A stretch of DNA of 64,000 nt from Desulfobulbus alkaliphilus (GTDB taxonomy: Bacteria > Desulfobacterota > Desulfobulbia > Desulfobulbales > Desulfobulbaceae): the NCBI RefSeq assembly GCF_016918545.1, contig NZ_JAFFQC010000002.1, positions 165,685-229,684 on the forward strand. Reading direction: 5' to 3'. Positions 9,654 through 17,857 of the stretch are shown here, piece by piece; the stretch's first letter is position 1, and every line of letters starts with the position of its first letter. The position numbers were made by a program, and so were the translations under genes. Under the pieces are notes generated by a model. That model had not been told where the DNA came from. It did not search any database and saw nothing but the letters and a program-made list of their open reading frames with translations.

Positions 9654-10301
9654 TCAGGCGCAGGCCGCCTGCAGCCGGCGCACGGTGGCCGCAATATCCG
9701 GAGCGCCGACGATTTCGGTGACCAGACAAACGGTGCGGGCCCCACGTTCCAGGACCCGATCAAGATTATGCTCCTTGATGCCGCCGATGGCAACAAAAGG
9801 AAGGGAGCTGGTTCGCACCACATGCTCCAGGTAACCGAGCCCCACCGGAGCACAGACATCGTCCTTGGTCTGGGTACTGAAAATGGGCCCGACCCCGATG
9901 TAATCAGCCCCAGCTTGGACTGCGGCGTCCGCCTGTTCGGGACTGTGGGTGGATAAACCGATCAGTTTTTCATCCCCGATGAGGCGGCGAACTTCGTTCA
10001 CCGGGAAGTCATCCTGACCGACATGGACGCCGTCGGCATCCACCAGCAGAGCAATATCCGGATAATCGTTGATAATGAACAGCACACCCGCCTCTCGAGT
10101 TATATCGCGGATCGCGCGGCACTCCTCCAGCATGGCGGCAAAACTTTTCCGCGGTCGTTTCTCACGGTATTGGAGAATACTGATCCCGCCGGCGATCATC
10201 GCCCGAACCACTTCAAGATTGGAGCGTCCGCCGGAAAATTTCTCGGCGGTGATACCATAAATACCGGTGGGAAAAATCGGTTTAGTCGATTTTTTTTCCA
10301 T
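9654..10301 (-). CDS. thiE: Thiamine phosphate synthase ThiE (copy 1, de novo operon)
   Basis: 215 residues of a TIM barrel. Substrate motifs are ILQYREK, IINDYPDIALLVDADGVHVG, GADYIGVGPIF and FVAIGGI. It joins HMP-diphosphate with the thiazole phosphate carboxylate to give thiamine phosphate. The N-terminal MEKKSTKPIFPTGIYGIT extension is slightly longer than in copy 2. The start overlaps the 3' end of thiF by 20 bases. A second thiE lies at 37307 in a salvage operon. The two differ widely (for example ILQYREK here against CVQLREK there), so this is not a recent duplication. Confidence 0.94.
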   Translation of the reverse strand: MEKKSTKPIFPTGIYGITAEKFSGGRSNLEVVRAMIAGGISILQYREKRPRKSFAAMLEECRAIRDITREAGVLFIINDYPDIALLVDADGVHVGQDDFPVNEVRRLIGDEKLIGLSTHSPEQADAAVQAGADYIGVGPIFSTQTKDDVCAPVGLGYLEHVVRTSSLPFVAIGGIKEHNLDRVLERGARTVCLVTEIVGAPDIAATVRRLQAACA

Positions 10302-10827
10302 ATTTGATTCCTTGTTGAACTATGAATTCGGTCATGAAACCGGCAACAGTAGTCACCTTATGGGCAAAAAGAGGCGCCTGTTGACAATCAGTGGCAAAAT
10401 CGCCGACAATACAGCAGGTGCCAAGCCGCCGGCTGCGGATACATGCAAGATCACTGCCGGCAATGCCGCAGGCCAAGACCAGCATCCGTTCAGATCCCAG
10501 ATACTCCACCAGCATTTTTTTGTCCTGCTGTCGATCAAAGCCTTCGACAATCAAGTCGCAACCGGAAAAAAGTGACTGACAATTTTCCACATCAACCCGG
10601 TCGACAACCGCCTCCACCTCTAGTTCTGGCCGTATCCGTTTGAGATTCTCCGCCAGGGCCTCCACCTTGAATCGACCGATCTGATCGTGAAAATAGAATT
10701 GCCGGTTCAGGTTGGAAAACTCCACCCGGTCATAGTCGACAATTTTGAGAAAACTGATGCCACTGCGCACCAGATTGACGGCCACATTGGATCCAATACC
10801 ACCGACTCCCGCTATTGCTATCTTCAT
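10282..10827 (-). CDS. thiF: Sulfur carrier protein adenylyltransferase ThiF (short form)
   Basis: 181 residues, a compact E1-like domain. IAGVGGIGSNVAVNL is the nucleotide-binding loop; VDYDRVEFSNLNRQFYF contains the conserved Arg/Asn residues of the adenylation site. It adenylates the C-terminal glycine of ThiS. The zinc CxxC pairs of longer ThiF/MoeB proteins are absent, as in clostridial-type ThiF. Gene order thiS-G-H-F fits this type. The gene overlaps thiH by 4 nt and thiE by 20 nt, indicating tight coupling. Confidence 0.93.
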   Translation of the reverse strand: MKIAIAGVGGIGSNVAVNLVRSGISFLKIVDYDRVEFSNLNRQFYFHDQIGRFKVEALAENLKRIRPELEVEAVVDRVDVENCQSLFSGCDLIVEGFDRQQDKKMLVEYLGSERMLVLACGIAGSDLACIRSRRLGTCCIVGDFATDCQQAPLFAHKVTTVAGFMTEFIVQQGIKYGKKID

Positions 10828-11933
10828 ACGATCATATCCCAGTCCTTGTAGACCGGCTGATAGCCATGGGTCATGATGGCCCTGGCCACCTCTTCGACAT
10901 TTCGCTCGTCGGTGATCTCGAACTGGTGCGCCAAGTCCGGTCGGCTCTCGGCATACCCCCCTACGCCGACGCTGGATCCCGCCGAATAACGGGTCGCCCC
11001 TAAAGGCAGAATACGATCCCGGAACGTAGCACTCTCCCGGGTGGAGATAGTCAGACCTGCCCGGGGCAGAAAGAGGCGCAGGGCGGTCATGAATTGGACA
11101 AAGGTCTTGTCGTCCACCAGGTAATCCGGTTGAAAGTTCCCCTCCGCATGATTGAAACGGGGCAGGGAAATCGCCACCTCGGTGTCCAGGAAGGAATTTT
11201 CCAGATAGCGGGCATGGAGGCCGGTGAAAAAAATTTCCCTGCGCGGTTCGGCCAGACCCAGGAGCGGTCCGATGTTGACCACCCGCAAACCGCCGCGCGC
11301 CGCCCGCTCCGGACCGTTCAACCGCCAGTGATAGTCCTTTTTTTTTCCGGCCTGATGCACTCGCCTGTACACGTCCTCGTTGTACGTTTCCTGAAACAGG
11401 GTCATGCCGTCGACCCCGGCCTGCTGGAGAAGACGATACTCCTCTGTCTCCAGCGGATAGACCTCGATCGCCACCGAGGCAAAATAGCGCTTCAGACAGC
11501 GGGCCGCCTCAACCAGATACTCGATGGGAGTGATGTGCTGAGCCTCGCCGGTCAGAAAAAGGACATGCTGCATGCCGGTCCGGGCAATGGCTTTGGCTTC
11601 CTCTTCAATCTCCTCAAGGGACAATATCCGGCGCTGGATGGGATTATTGTGGTTGAATCCGCAGTACATGCATTGGTTTGTGCAGTGATTGGAGATGTAC
11701 AGGGGGATAAAAAGCTGGATGGTCCGACCGAAATACTGCACGGTCAAGCGGTGCGCCTTCTGGGCCATGGCTTCAAGGTGCCCGGCTGCCCTGGGGCTGA
11801 CCAGGGTGAGAAAATCCATGGCGCCCGGTTTTTCCCTGGCCAGGCTGCGCTTGATGGCCGCATCGGTGACCTGGTCGAAAAAGCCCTCAAAATCAAACGG
11901 GCTGTACTTCTGAACAATCTCATAAAAGGACAT
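10824..11933 (-). CDS. thiH: 2-iminoacetate synthase ThiH
   Basis: 369 residues. This radical SAM enzyme cleaves tyrosine to dehydroglycine for thiazole formation. The cluster motif CTNQCMYCGF is CxxxCxxC at about residues 84-91. FLTGEAQHITP and SLPRFNHAEGNF match ThiH blocks. The anaerobic tyrosine route (rather than glycine oxidase ThiO) fits an anaerobe. It ends in a 4-nt overlap with thiF. Its start is separated from the thiG stop by 318 bp, which contain repeat copy 4. The operon is therefore interrupted by mobile-like sequence, and a secondary promoter could exist there. Confidence 0.95.
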   Translation of the reverse strand: MSFYEIVQKYSPFDFEGFFDQVTDAAIKRSLAREKPGAMDFLTLVSPRAAGHLEAMAQKAHRLTVQYFGRTIQLFIPLYISNHCTNQCMYCGFNHNNPIQRRILSLEEIEEEAKAIARTGMQHVLFLTGEAQHITPIEYLVEAARCLKRYFASVAIEVYPLETEEYRLLQQAGVDGMTLFQETYNEDVYRRVHQAGKKKDYHWRLNGPERAARGGLRVVNIGPLLGLAEPRREIFFTGLHARYLENSFLDTEVAISLPRFNHAEGNFQPDYLVDDKTFVQFMTALRLFLPRAGLTISTRESATFRDRILPLGATRYSAGSSVGVGGYAESRPDLAHQFEITDERNVEEVARAIMTHGYQPVYKDWDMIV

Positions 11934-12151
11934 GATGACACCTTGGCGATGCTATTGAGAGCAGTAAAGGAATCCCTTTTTCGAAGCGTGCCATTGGTTC
12001 CTTGCTTCAGCCCCGGTGAAGGGGTACGACACAATCAACGGGCAGCTGTTCTCCATGAGCGGCATGGCCCCCCATGCAGCCACCACAGGCAGCGTAACCG
12101 GTAACCACACCGGTCCAGACCCTATGATTGCCGCAGCGACTTCTCTCTCAA

Positions 12152-12249
12152 CTGAATCCGTGACGGCTGGACTATTTTTTTGGATATATCTTGCTATAAT
12201 CAGATTATAATTGCAGTTAACGCACGGTACGAACTCTCACGGATCCAGG
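12152..12249 (+). repeat. Dispersed repeat, internally deleted copy 4, inside the thi operon
   Basis: 98 bp. The left end (CTGAATCCGTGACGGCTGGA), the TTATAATTGCAG core and the right end (TCTCACGGATCCAGG) are intact, but about 120 bp between them are missing. It ends 2 bp from the thiG stop codon. It is antisense to the operon and occupies the otherwise unusual 318-bp gap between thiG and thiH. The remaining part of the gap (11934-12151) shows no gene. Confidence 0.85.
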
Positions 12250-12251
12250 TC

Positions 12252-13025
12252 TCAGTCATCAAGAAAGCCCGTAAGTGGCGACGAAGCCCGAGCTAACGTT
12301 GATTCTTCTGCCATATCGGCAAGATAGGCTGCCCGACCCGCCTTGACTGCCAGGTCAAAGGCCCGACCCATGGCCTGAGGGTCCCGGGCTGTGGCGATGG
12401 CGGTATTGACTAGAACGGCATCCGCCCCCATTTCCATGGCCGCTGCCGCCTGGGACGGCCGGCCGATGCCGGCATCAACCACCACCGGGACCGTACAGTT
12501 TTCAATGAGAAGCTGGATCAGACTCGCTGTTTCCAGGCCACGATTGGTCCCAATGGGCGCACCCAGTGGCATGACCGCTGCCGCGCCCGCCTGCTCCAGC
12601 TGTCTGGCGAGCACCAGATCCGGCAGCACATAGGGCAGGACAACAAAACCCTCCCGGGCAAGAATCTCGGTGGCCTTGAGCGTTTCCCAGTTATCCGGCA
12701 TCAGGTATTTCATGTCGGTGATCACTTCGATCTTGATAAACGGGCCGCATCCGGCCTCACGGGCGATACGGGCGACGCGTACAGCCTGTTCCGCGGTCCG
12801 CGCTCCAGAGGTGTTGGGCAGAAGCGTGACGTTGTCAGGAATATACTTCAGGATATTCTCTGCGCGGGCATCGTTGTCAATGCGCCGCAGAGCCACGGTG
12901 ATCATCTGAGAACCGCTGGCGGCCAGCATTCCGGGAATCTGGCTGTTGGCCGCAAACTTGCCGGTACCGGTGAACAGCCTGTTGGTAAAAGTGATACCAC
13001 CCAGTGTGAGGATATCGTTTTCCAT
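12252..13025 (-). CDS. thiG: Thiazole synthase ThiG
   Basis: 257 residues from the ATG at 13025, preceded by GGTGGAGG; an upstream in-frame ATG would run through thiS. ThiG is a TIM-barrel enzyme that forms the thiazole ring from DXP, dehydroglycine and ThiS thiocarboxylate. Conserved features are [28 protein letters not shown], the Schiff-base Lys in [21 protein letters not shown] and [14 protein letters not shown]. It starts 3 bp after the thiS stop. Its 3' end abuts repeat copy 4. Confidence 0.95.
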   Translation of the reverse strand: MENDILTLGGITFTNRLFTGTGKFAANSQIPGMLAASGSQMITVALRRIDNDARAENILKYIPDNVTLLPNTSGARTAEQAVRVARIAREAGCGPFIKIEVITDMKYLMPDNWETLKATEILAREGFVVLPYVLPDLVLARQLEQAGAAAVMPLGAPIGTNRGLETASLIQLLIENCTVPVVVDAGIGRPSQAAAAMEMGADAVLVNTAIATARDPQAMGRAFDLAVKAGRAAYLADMAEESTLARASSPLTGFLDD

Positions 13026-13027
13026 GT

Positions 13028-13225
13028 TCAACCTCCACCGACAAAGCTGAGCAGTTCCAGCCTGTCGCCTGGCTTGAGCTGGACCGATGCCCACTGCTCC
13101 TGTTTGATTATGGCGCGATTAAGTTCGACCACCAGTGATTGGGCCTCGAGCCTCTTATACTCCACCAGTTCCGTGATGGTTCCCACCGGAATATTCTGCT
13201 GTTCACCGTTAATTATCAATTCCAT
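13028..13225 (-). CDS. thiS: Sulfur carrier protein ThiS
   Basis: 65 residues of ubiquitin-like fold ending in the required glycines (LLSFVGGG), which ThiF adenylates and which carry sulfur as a thiocarboxylate. The start at 13225 ([10 protein letters not shown]) is chosen because homologues begin here; an upstream in-frame ATG would add 15 residues from the leader. It is the first gene of the thi operon, directly behind the TPP riboswitch and terminator. It is followed after 2 bp by thiG. Confidence 0.92.
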   Translation of the reverse strand: MELIINGEQQNIPVGTITELVEYKRLEAQSLVVELNRAIIKQEQWASVQLKPGDRLELLSFVGGG

Positions 13226-13317
13226 GTCACACACCCACAAAAAAGCTGTTTCCCAGTCCCATCCGATCATTTTTTTCGCTTTCCCCAGATAGTCTTCCCA
13301 TGAAGAACCTTGGAGTG

Positions 13318-13359
13318 CAAAAAAAAACCGCTTGTCCTTCCCGGGAAGGACAAGCGGTT
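13318..13359 (-). terminator. Riboswitch-controlled intrinsic terminator upstream of thiS
   Basis: A perfect 34-base palindrome (13326-13359), arm AACCGCTTGTCCTTCCC, is followed on the minus strand by an uninterrupted run of about nine U residues. It lies between the TPP aptamer and thiS. Part of its 5' arm (CTTGTCCTTCCC) is complementary, with a two-base bulge, to GGGAAGCGGACAAG at the 3' edge of the aptamer (13398-13411). A mutually exclusive antiterminator can therefore form when TPP is absent. Confidence 0.92.
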
Positions 13360-13397
13360 ATAAAACCCAAAAAAGAACTCTTTGCAGTTCCTGTCGT

Positions 13398-13478
13398 CTT
13401 GTCCGCTTCCCTTCGCCGGTATTATCCGGATCAGGTTCAATGGGTATCATCTCAGGCAGTAAGCCACCCCCAGCGATG
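13398..13478 (-). promoter_or_regulatory. TPP riboswitch (THI element)
   Basis: On the minus strand the conserved thi-box core is present in order: GGGGGTGGC, CTGAGATGATACCC, TGAACCTGATCCGGATAAT and ACCGGCGAAGGGAAGCGG. It begins at about the predicted transcription start and precedes the terminator hairpin and thiS. TPP binding should stabilise the aptamer and permit termination, lowering expression of the thiS-G-H-F-E-C operon. The aptamer assignment rests on recognised consensus blocks; no covariance search was run. Confidence 0.96.
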
Positions 13479-13483
13479 TTTCT

Positions 13484-13512
13484 TCTATAAAGGAGACAAA
13501 ACGATTTGTCAA
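13484..13512 (-). promoter_or_regulatory. Sigma-70-type promoter of the thi operon
   Basis: On the minus strand TTGACA (13507-13512) is followed by a 17-base spacer and TATAGA (13484-13489). This is a perfect -35 and near-perfect -10 at optimal spacing. The predicted start, about 7 bases downstream, falls at the 5' edge of the TPP aptamer. Repeat copy 5 begins 23 bp upstream of the -35 box. Confidence 0.85.
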
Positions 13513-13535
13513 GCACCGTCATGCCATGACAGTCG

Positions 13536-13941
13536 CCTGGATCCGTGAGCGAACATCCGTGGTAACCGTTCACCAGACACGAGAGTTTGGTCGTTACCCC
13601 CGGTACTTCCCTGTAGGAGCCCACCCCCGTGGGCGATAAAGCTGCTGAGAAAAGGAACGGGAATTCGCCCACAGGGGTGGGCTCCTACAGGGGGCGGTAA
13701 CCTTCAGTACCTGCTCAATGTTCACCAGGTGAACGGTTACCATCCGTGCGTCAGCTTTAATTGCCTGTGACCGTTCTATTAAAGTTAACTTTATCGGACG
13801 GGTACAGGCAATGAAAATGGTGTGCGGACGGATACCCCGAAGGTCGGCTGGTGAAAGTAATTGTCAAGGATTCCGATGCAATTACAAGATGATTACAGCA
13901 AGATATATCCAAAACAAGCGTCCAGTCGTCACGGATTCAGG
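13536..13941 (-). repeat. Dispersed repeat, full-length copy 5 (reverse), interrupted by a second element
   Basis: The ends are CCTGGATCCGTGAGC and CACGGATTCAGG, so this copy is in reverse orientation. Removing the 181-bp insertion at 13561-13741 and one target duplication restores a copy of about 219 bp, matching the other full copies. The long hairpin half and the GATTACAGCAAGATATATCC core are well preserved. It lies directly upstream of the thi promoter. Downstream, 13942-14101 holds no recognisable gene. Confidence 0.9.
13561..13741. mobile_element. 181-bp MITE-like element nested in repeat copy 5
   Basis: Bounded by perfect 14-bp terminal inverted repeats (GGTAACCGTTCACC / GGTGAACGGTTACC) and flanked by the direct repeat ATCCGT (13555-13560 and 13742-13747), a likely target-site duplication. 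Inside is a second inverted repeat built on GTAGGAGCCCACCCC ... GTGGGCTCCTAC. It resembles the REP-type GTAGGAGCCCAC palindromes of other bacteria. It encodes no protein, so it would need a transposase in trans. No other copy was seen in this window. Confidence 0.85.
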
Positions 13942-14101
13942 AGTCGACCTCCGTCAGCAAACCAATGCCAACAGCACCGGAAATGCCTGTGGCACGAGGG
14001 AAGTTGACAAGGATGGCAGAAGACGGGACGATAAGAAATGAGGGGAAACGGATGTTGAAGTTCAGCAGAGAAAAAACTAGGCAAACAAGAATCGGCAGCG
14101 G

Positions 14102-14497
14102 CTAAAAAACAGATACCGAGAGCGGTGACTCAGGACGTCGGTAAAATTTATGCACACCGTATTGGCCAGTGAAAATTTTGTGTGCTGCCCAATGGGGATC
14201 GACTCTAACATGATGATAAAAGGTCGAGCCATCAGTGAAATCAGGGGTGGTCATCGCCTTGAGAGCGACCCGTAGACTCTCCCCCAGCGGATTCATTTCC
14301 AGTGGAACATACGAATCTTTTTGAAAGGTCCAACTGAACTGATATGGTGCCAGGACCACATCAGCCACGCTTTTCCGGTCCTCCATGGCCCTATTGAGGG
14401 TGACATGAGCCACGGCCAGCTGGCCGATCTCCGGCTCGGAGCGCGCTTCGTGATACACATTGAGGGTCAGCCAAAGCAGGCTTTCCAGAAAACCCAT
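14102..14497 (-). CDS. Cell wall hydrolase, SleB/Hydrolase_2-like
   Basis: 131 residues. The region WLTLNVYHEARSEPEIGQLA matches the catalytic block of the SleB-type Hydrolase_2 family, in which the Glu of the YHEAR motif is the presumed catalytic acid. The motifs VAHVTLNRA, QFSWTF and DFTDGSTFYHH follow in the expected order. The family comprises small lytic transglycosylase-like domains acting on peptidoglycan. No signal peptide or LysM domain is seen, and the gene is not in a sporulation setting. It may need another export route or be a cytoplasmic phage-derived relic. It lies 9 bp after the NifU-like gene and is probably cotranscribed. Confidence 0.78.
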   Translation of the reverse strand: MGFLESLLWLTLNVYHEARSEPEIGQLAVAHVTLNRAMEDRKSVADVVLAPYQFSWTFQKDSYVPLEMNPLGESLRVALKAMTTPDFTDGSTFYHHVRVDPHWAAHKIFTGQYGVHKFYRRPESPLSVSVF

Positions 14498-14506
14498 GCC
14501 AGCCCC

Positions 14507-14740
14507 CTATTCAACCGCCTCGACGGCGCGGATAGCCGGAAGTTCACTTTTGACGAATTTCTCGATCCCTTCCTTAAGGGTGATCCGCGACATCGGACAC
14601 CCTTTGCAGGCTCCTGTCAGCCGGACCTTGACCACCATATCAGAATCAAGACCGACAAATTCGACATCACCACCGTCCCGTTGCAGGGTGGGCCGAACCT
14701 GCGCCAGTACTTTTCTCACATTTTCCTGCAATTCTTCCAT
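14507..14740 (-). CDS. NifU-like Fe-S cluster carrier (C-terminal NifU/Nfu domain)
   Basis: 77 residues consisting only of a NifU C-terminal domain. GACKGCPMSRITLKEGIE carries the CxxC pair that binds a transient [4Fe-4S] cluster between two monomers. RPTLQRDGGDVEFVGLD is the conserved N-terminal half. Stand-alone Nfu proteins hand clusters to apo-enzymes. The start at 14740 is chosen for its GAGGAG ribosome site; a longer frame upstream lacks one. It is divergent from recD2, with about 105 bp between starts. Confidence 0.92.
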   Translation of the reverse strand: MEELQENVRKVLAQVRPTLQRDGGDVEFVGLDSDMVVKVRLTGACKGCPMSRITLKEGIEKFVKSELPAIRAVEAVE

Positions 14741-14845
14741 AAAGAACTCCTCTTTGACTGGATAATATTGTAGCATTGGGTTTACTAATATAGCATCAAT
14801 GTATCGATCAGACAAGGGACCAAGTGCAACAAAGAGTTATTCTGA

Positions 14846-17341
14846 GTGGAACAGTCGGAAATTCAAGAAAAAATTCGGGGTATTGTTGAACGGGTCACCT
14901 ATCATGATGAAACCAGTGGCTGGTCGGTTCTCAAGGTCTCTCCATTCCGGGGATACGGTGAACTGATAACCGTCACCGTGCATCAGACCAGGGTCTTTGC
15001 CGGTGCAACCATGGAATTTACCGGCAACTGGACCCATCACCCCCGATTCGGCCGCCAGTTCAAGGCCCGATTCGCCACCGAACGGAAACCAGCCAGTGCC
15101 GGCGCCCTGGAAAAATATCTGGGATCCGGACTGATCAAGGGAGTCGGCCCCAAGACCGCGCAGCGAATTGTCCATCATTTTGGCGCCCAGACCCTCACCG
15201 TCTTTGAGGAAGACATCAATCGTCTGACCGAGGTCCCCGGTATCGCTGAAAAAAAACTGACCATGATCCAGGAGGCCTGGCTCGAACATCGGGCCATCCG
15301 CGATGTCATGATTTTCCTCCAGTCCCATGGTATTTCGACCCTGTTTGCGGTTCGTATCTACAAAAAATACGGTGATCGCGCCATTGCCGTGGTCCAGGAA
15401 AATCCCTACCGATTGGCCGAGGATCTGTATGGCATCGGTTTTTTCACCGCGGACCGGGTGGCGCTGTCCATCGGCTTTGCCGAAGACGCACCACTGCGCA
15501 TCCGTGCCGCTCTCCGCCATGTCCTCTCAGCGGCCCGGGAACTCGGCCACTGTTACCTCAGTCAGGAACAGATCAATTCCCAGGCAGAAGAACTGCTGCA
15601 GATTGACCTGACCAGCAGTCTGGCCCAGCACCTGGAAACCATGCACCGAGAGGGGCAGGTCCGGGTACGAATTCTCCCGGACGCCAGGAGCGGCGATCAG
15701 GTCCCGTGTTATTACGCCAAATCATTGTACTACGACGAGGAATACGTGGCCCGACGGCTGGCCGGTATGGTGAGAAGGCGCGGTATTGACCGTGCCAAGG
15801 TGTCGGATTGGATCCACCGCTACACCCAACAGCGGACCATGGCCCTGAGTGAGGAGCAGGTCCGGGCTGTCAGTTCAGTGATCGACCAGCACTGCTCCAT
15901 CCTCACCGGTGGCCCAGGGTGCGGTAAAACAACCACCACCAAGGTCATTGTCGCCCTGATGAAGACCCTGCGCCTCTCGGTCCTGCTCACCGCTCCCACC
16001 GGACGGGCAGCACAGCGTATGGGCGAGGTGATCGGCATGGAGGCCAAAACAATTCATCGTCTGCTTGAATTTCAAGGAACTGGTTTCAAGCGCTGTGAAG
16101 ACAACCCGCTGCAGGCTGACTGTCTCATCATCGATGAAAGTTCGATGCTCGACATCTCGCTCACAGCCTCGCTGCTCAAGGCCGTGCCGCCGGCAACATC
16201 CATCCTGTTCATCGGCGATGCCGACCAGCTTCCGCCGGTGGGAGCGGGCAATGTCCTCCGCGACCTGATCAACTGCGGCCGCATCCCCTGCCACCGACTG
16301 ACCACCATCTTTCGTCAGGCGCGGGAATCGACGATCATCACCACCGCGCACCAGATCAATACCGGCGTGTTGCCCTGCCTGGATTCACCTTTTAAATCAC
16401 CTCAGCTTTGGAAACAATCCGATTGTTTTTTCATTGATTCAACCGAAGCGACCAAAAAGCAGCTGCAGTTCATCAACAAGATCAAACTGCACTATGCCGG
16501 CATCAAGGCCCGGGAAGAACTGTTCGCGCAGACCCCCTTTGACCCCCAGATCCCGGAAGAAGAAACCCGAGGTTGGGATTTCACCGTCCCGCAGCAGTTC
16601 AGCCATGTTTCCCCAGGGGTATTGGTTGCCGCCGATTCGGCGGCCGGGGAATTGCTTGCCCTGGCCAAAAAGACCCACCCCTGGTCCTCCTTGTATTACG
16701 GTCTCACCGCTGTCGACGTGGTGCGTAAACTCTACCGGGAATGGATACCGAAATATTTCGGGACCAACATCGAGATCCAGGTGCTGACTCCGATGATACG
16801 TGGCTCACTGGGGGCGGCGAACCTCAATACCACGCTCCAGCACAGCGTCAACCCACCTGTCGAAGGGACAGCCGAACTGTCGATCGGCGAACGAATTTTC
16901 CGGACCGGTGACCGGGTCATTCACCGCCGCAACAATTACGACCTGAACGTCTTCAACGGCGATATCGGCAGGATCACCCGGATCAACAATGCCAATCTCA
17001 GCTGCGAGGTCACCTTCCTGCCGGACCGACGTCGCGTCGAATACAGCCACGAACAGATCGCCGAACTCGATCTCGCGTACGCCATCACCATTCACAAATC
17101 GCAGGGATCGGAATTCGACGCGGTGATTATCCCGGTTCTGAACCAACACTACCGCATGCTCTTCCGCAACCTCGTCTACACCGGCCTGACCCGGGGTAAA
17201 AAGCTGGTGGTGCTGGTTGGCTCCCGGCAAGCCCTGGCTCTGGCGGTGCGCAACCAGGACACGTCCCAGCGGCAGACCGCCCTGAGTCTGCTCATCCGGG
17301 AATACTCCGCCTCCCTGACCGCCGGCCAGCACTCCTCCTGA
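14846..17341 (+). CDS. recD2: ATP-dependent DNA helicase RecD2
   Basis: 831 residues. The N-terminal OB-like and helix-hairpin-helix region (GLIKGVGPKTAQRI, LTEVPGIAEKK) is typical of RecD2. Helicase motifs follow: Walker A GGPGCGKTTTTK near residue 355, LIIDESSMLD (II), FIGDADQLPPVGAGN (III), and C-terminal TIHKSQGSEFDAV and VYTGLTRGKKLV. RecD2 is a 5'-3' SF1B helicase in organisms without RecBCD. This one carries roughly 100 extra residues (about 515-620, between motif III and the C-terminal core) compared with the usual ~720-740. The TGA stop lies within the left terminus of repeat copy 6 (CCTGAAGCC). Confidence 0.93.
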   Translation: MEQSEIQEKIRGIVERVTYHDETSGWSVLKVSPFRGYGELITVTVHQTRVFAGATMEFTGNWTHHPRFGRQFKARFATERKPASAGALEKYLGSGLIKGVGPKTAQRIVHHFGAQTLTVFEEDINRLTEVPGIAEKKLTMIQEAWLEHRAIRDVMIFLQSHGISTLFAVRIYKKYGDRAIAVVQENPYRLAEDLYGIGFFTADRVALSIGFAEDAPLRIRAALRHVLSAARELGHCYLSQEQINSQAEELLQIDLTSSLAQHLETMHREGQVRVRILPDARSGDQVPCYYAKSLYYDEEYVARRLAGMVRRRGIDRAKVSDWIHRYTQQRTMALSEEQVRAVSSVIDQHCSILTGGPGCGKTTTTKVIVALMKTLRLSVLLTAPTGRAAQRMGEVIGMEAKTIHRLLEFQGTGFKRCEDNPLQADCLIIDESSMLDISLTASLLKAVPPATSILFIGDADQLPPVGAGNVLRDLINCGRIPCHRLTTIFRQARESTIITTAHQINTGVLPCLDSPFKSPQLWKQSDCFFIDSTEATKKQLQFINKIKLHYAGIKAREELFAQTPFDPQIPEEETRGWDFTVPQQFSHVSPGVLVAADSAAGELLALAKKTHPWSSLYYGLTAVDVVRKLYREWIPKYFGTNIEIQVLTPMIRGSLGAANLNTTLQHSVNPPVEGTAELSIGERIFRTGDRVIHRRNNYDLNVFNGDIGRITRINNANLSCEVTFLPDRRRVEYSHEQIAELDLAYAITIHKSQGSEFDAVIIPVLNQHYRMLFRNLVYTGLTRGKKLVVLVGSRQALALAVRNQDTSQRQTALSLLIREYSASLTAGQHSS

Positions 17342-17552
17342 AGCCGTGACGGCTGGAGTGTTTTTGGGTACATCTTGCTGTCATCCTTTTATAATTGCAG
17401 CAGAATCCTTGAAGACAACCTTCACCAGCAGTCCTTCGGGGTGCCCGCCCGCACGCCCTCTTCATTGGCCACAACCGCCCGATACAATGCACTTTAATCG
17501 AACGGTCACCGACAATTAAGCTCACGCACGAACGAACGCTCACGGACCCAGG
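17337..17552 (+). repeat. Dispersed repeat, full-length copy 6 (forward), overlapping the recD2 stop
   Basis: 216 bp, ends CCTGAAGCCGTGACGG and CTCACGGACCCAGG, with the TTATAATTGCAG core and long hairpin half. Its first five bases include the recD2 stop codon. Insertion therefore either replaced the original C-terminus or landed exactly at it. The following 17553-17857 contains a TTGACA box at about 17572 but no clear -10, and no gene before the MDR start. Confidence 0.9.
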
Positions 17553-17857
17553 AGTCACTTGACCGTCCCTTGACACAAGTCGGTATATCGGTTTTCATCC
17601 GCCTCATCCACCTTTGGGTGCCGCAGGCGCCTTCCGCATCATTGGCCTGGATCTGGTTGCTGTTCCGGATCAAGACACCAGAAACGTACCTGCCACCGGG
17701 GCGGAATTTTTTGGGGAGACCTGCCCGGGACAGGCAACTGTCCCTGCAGCAGGGATTTGAGATGACATGAAAGGTATCAAGGAGTTCTGACATGGACAGT
17801 ACATGGAGCCGTACTCCACACAATGACCGATTTGACCCCAGGGAGGGAGAACAAACC

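Noticed and set aside
12252..13094. Longer thiG starting at 13094
   Set aside because: The first 23 codons overlap thiS and lack a ribosome site; GGTGGAGG precedes the ATG at 13025.
13811..14041. Plus-strand frame of 76 residues
   Set aside because: It reads through repeat copy 5 and shows the same repeat-derived peptide as the copies at 31547, 38864 and 43733.
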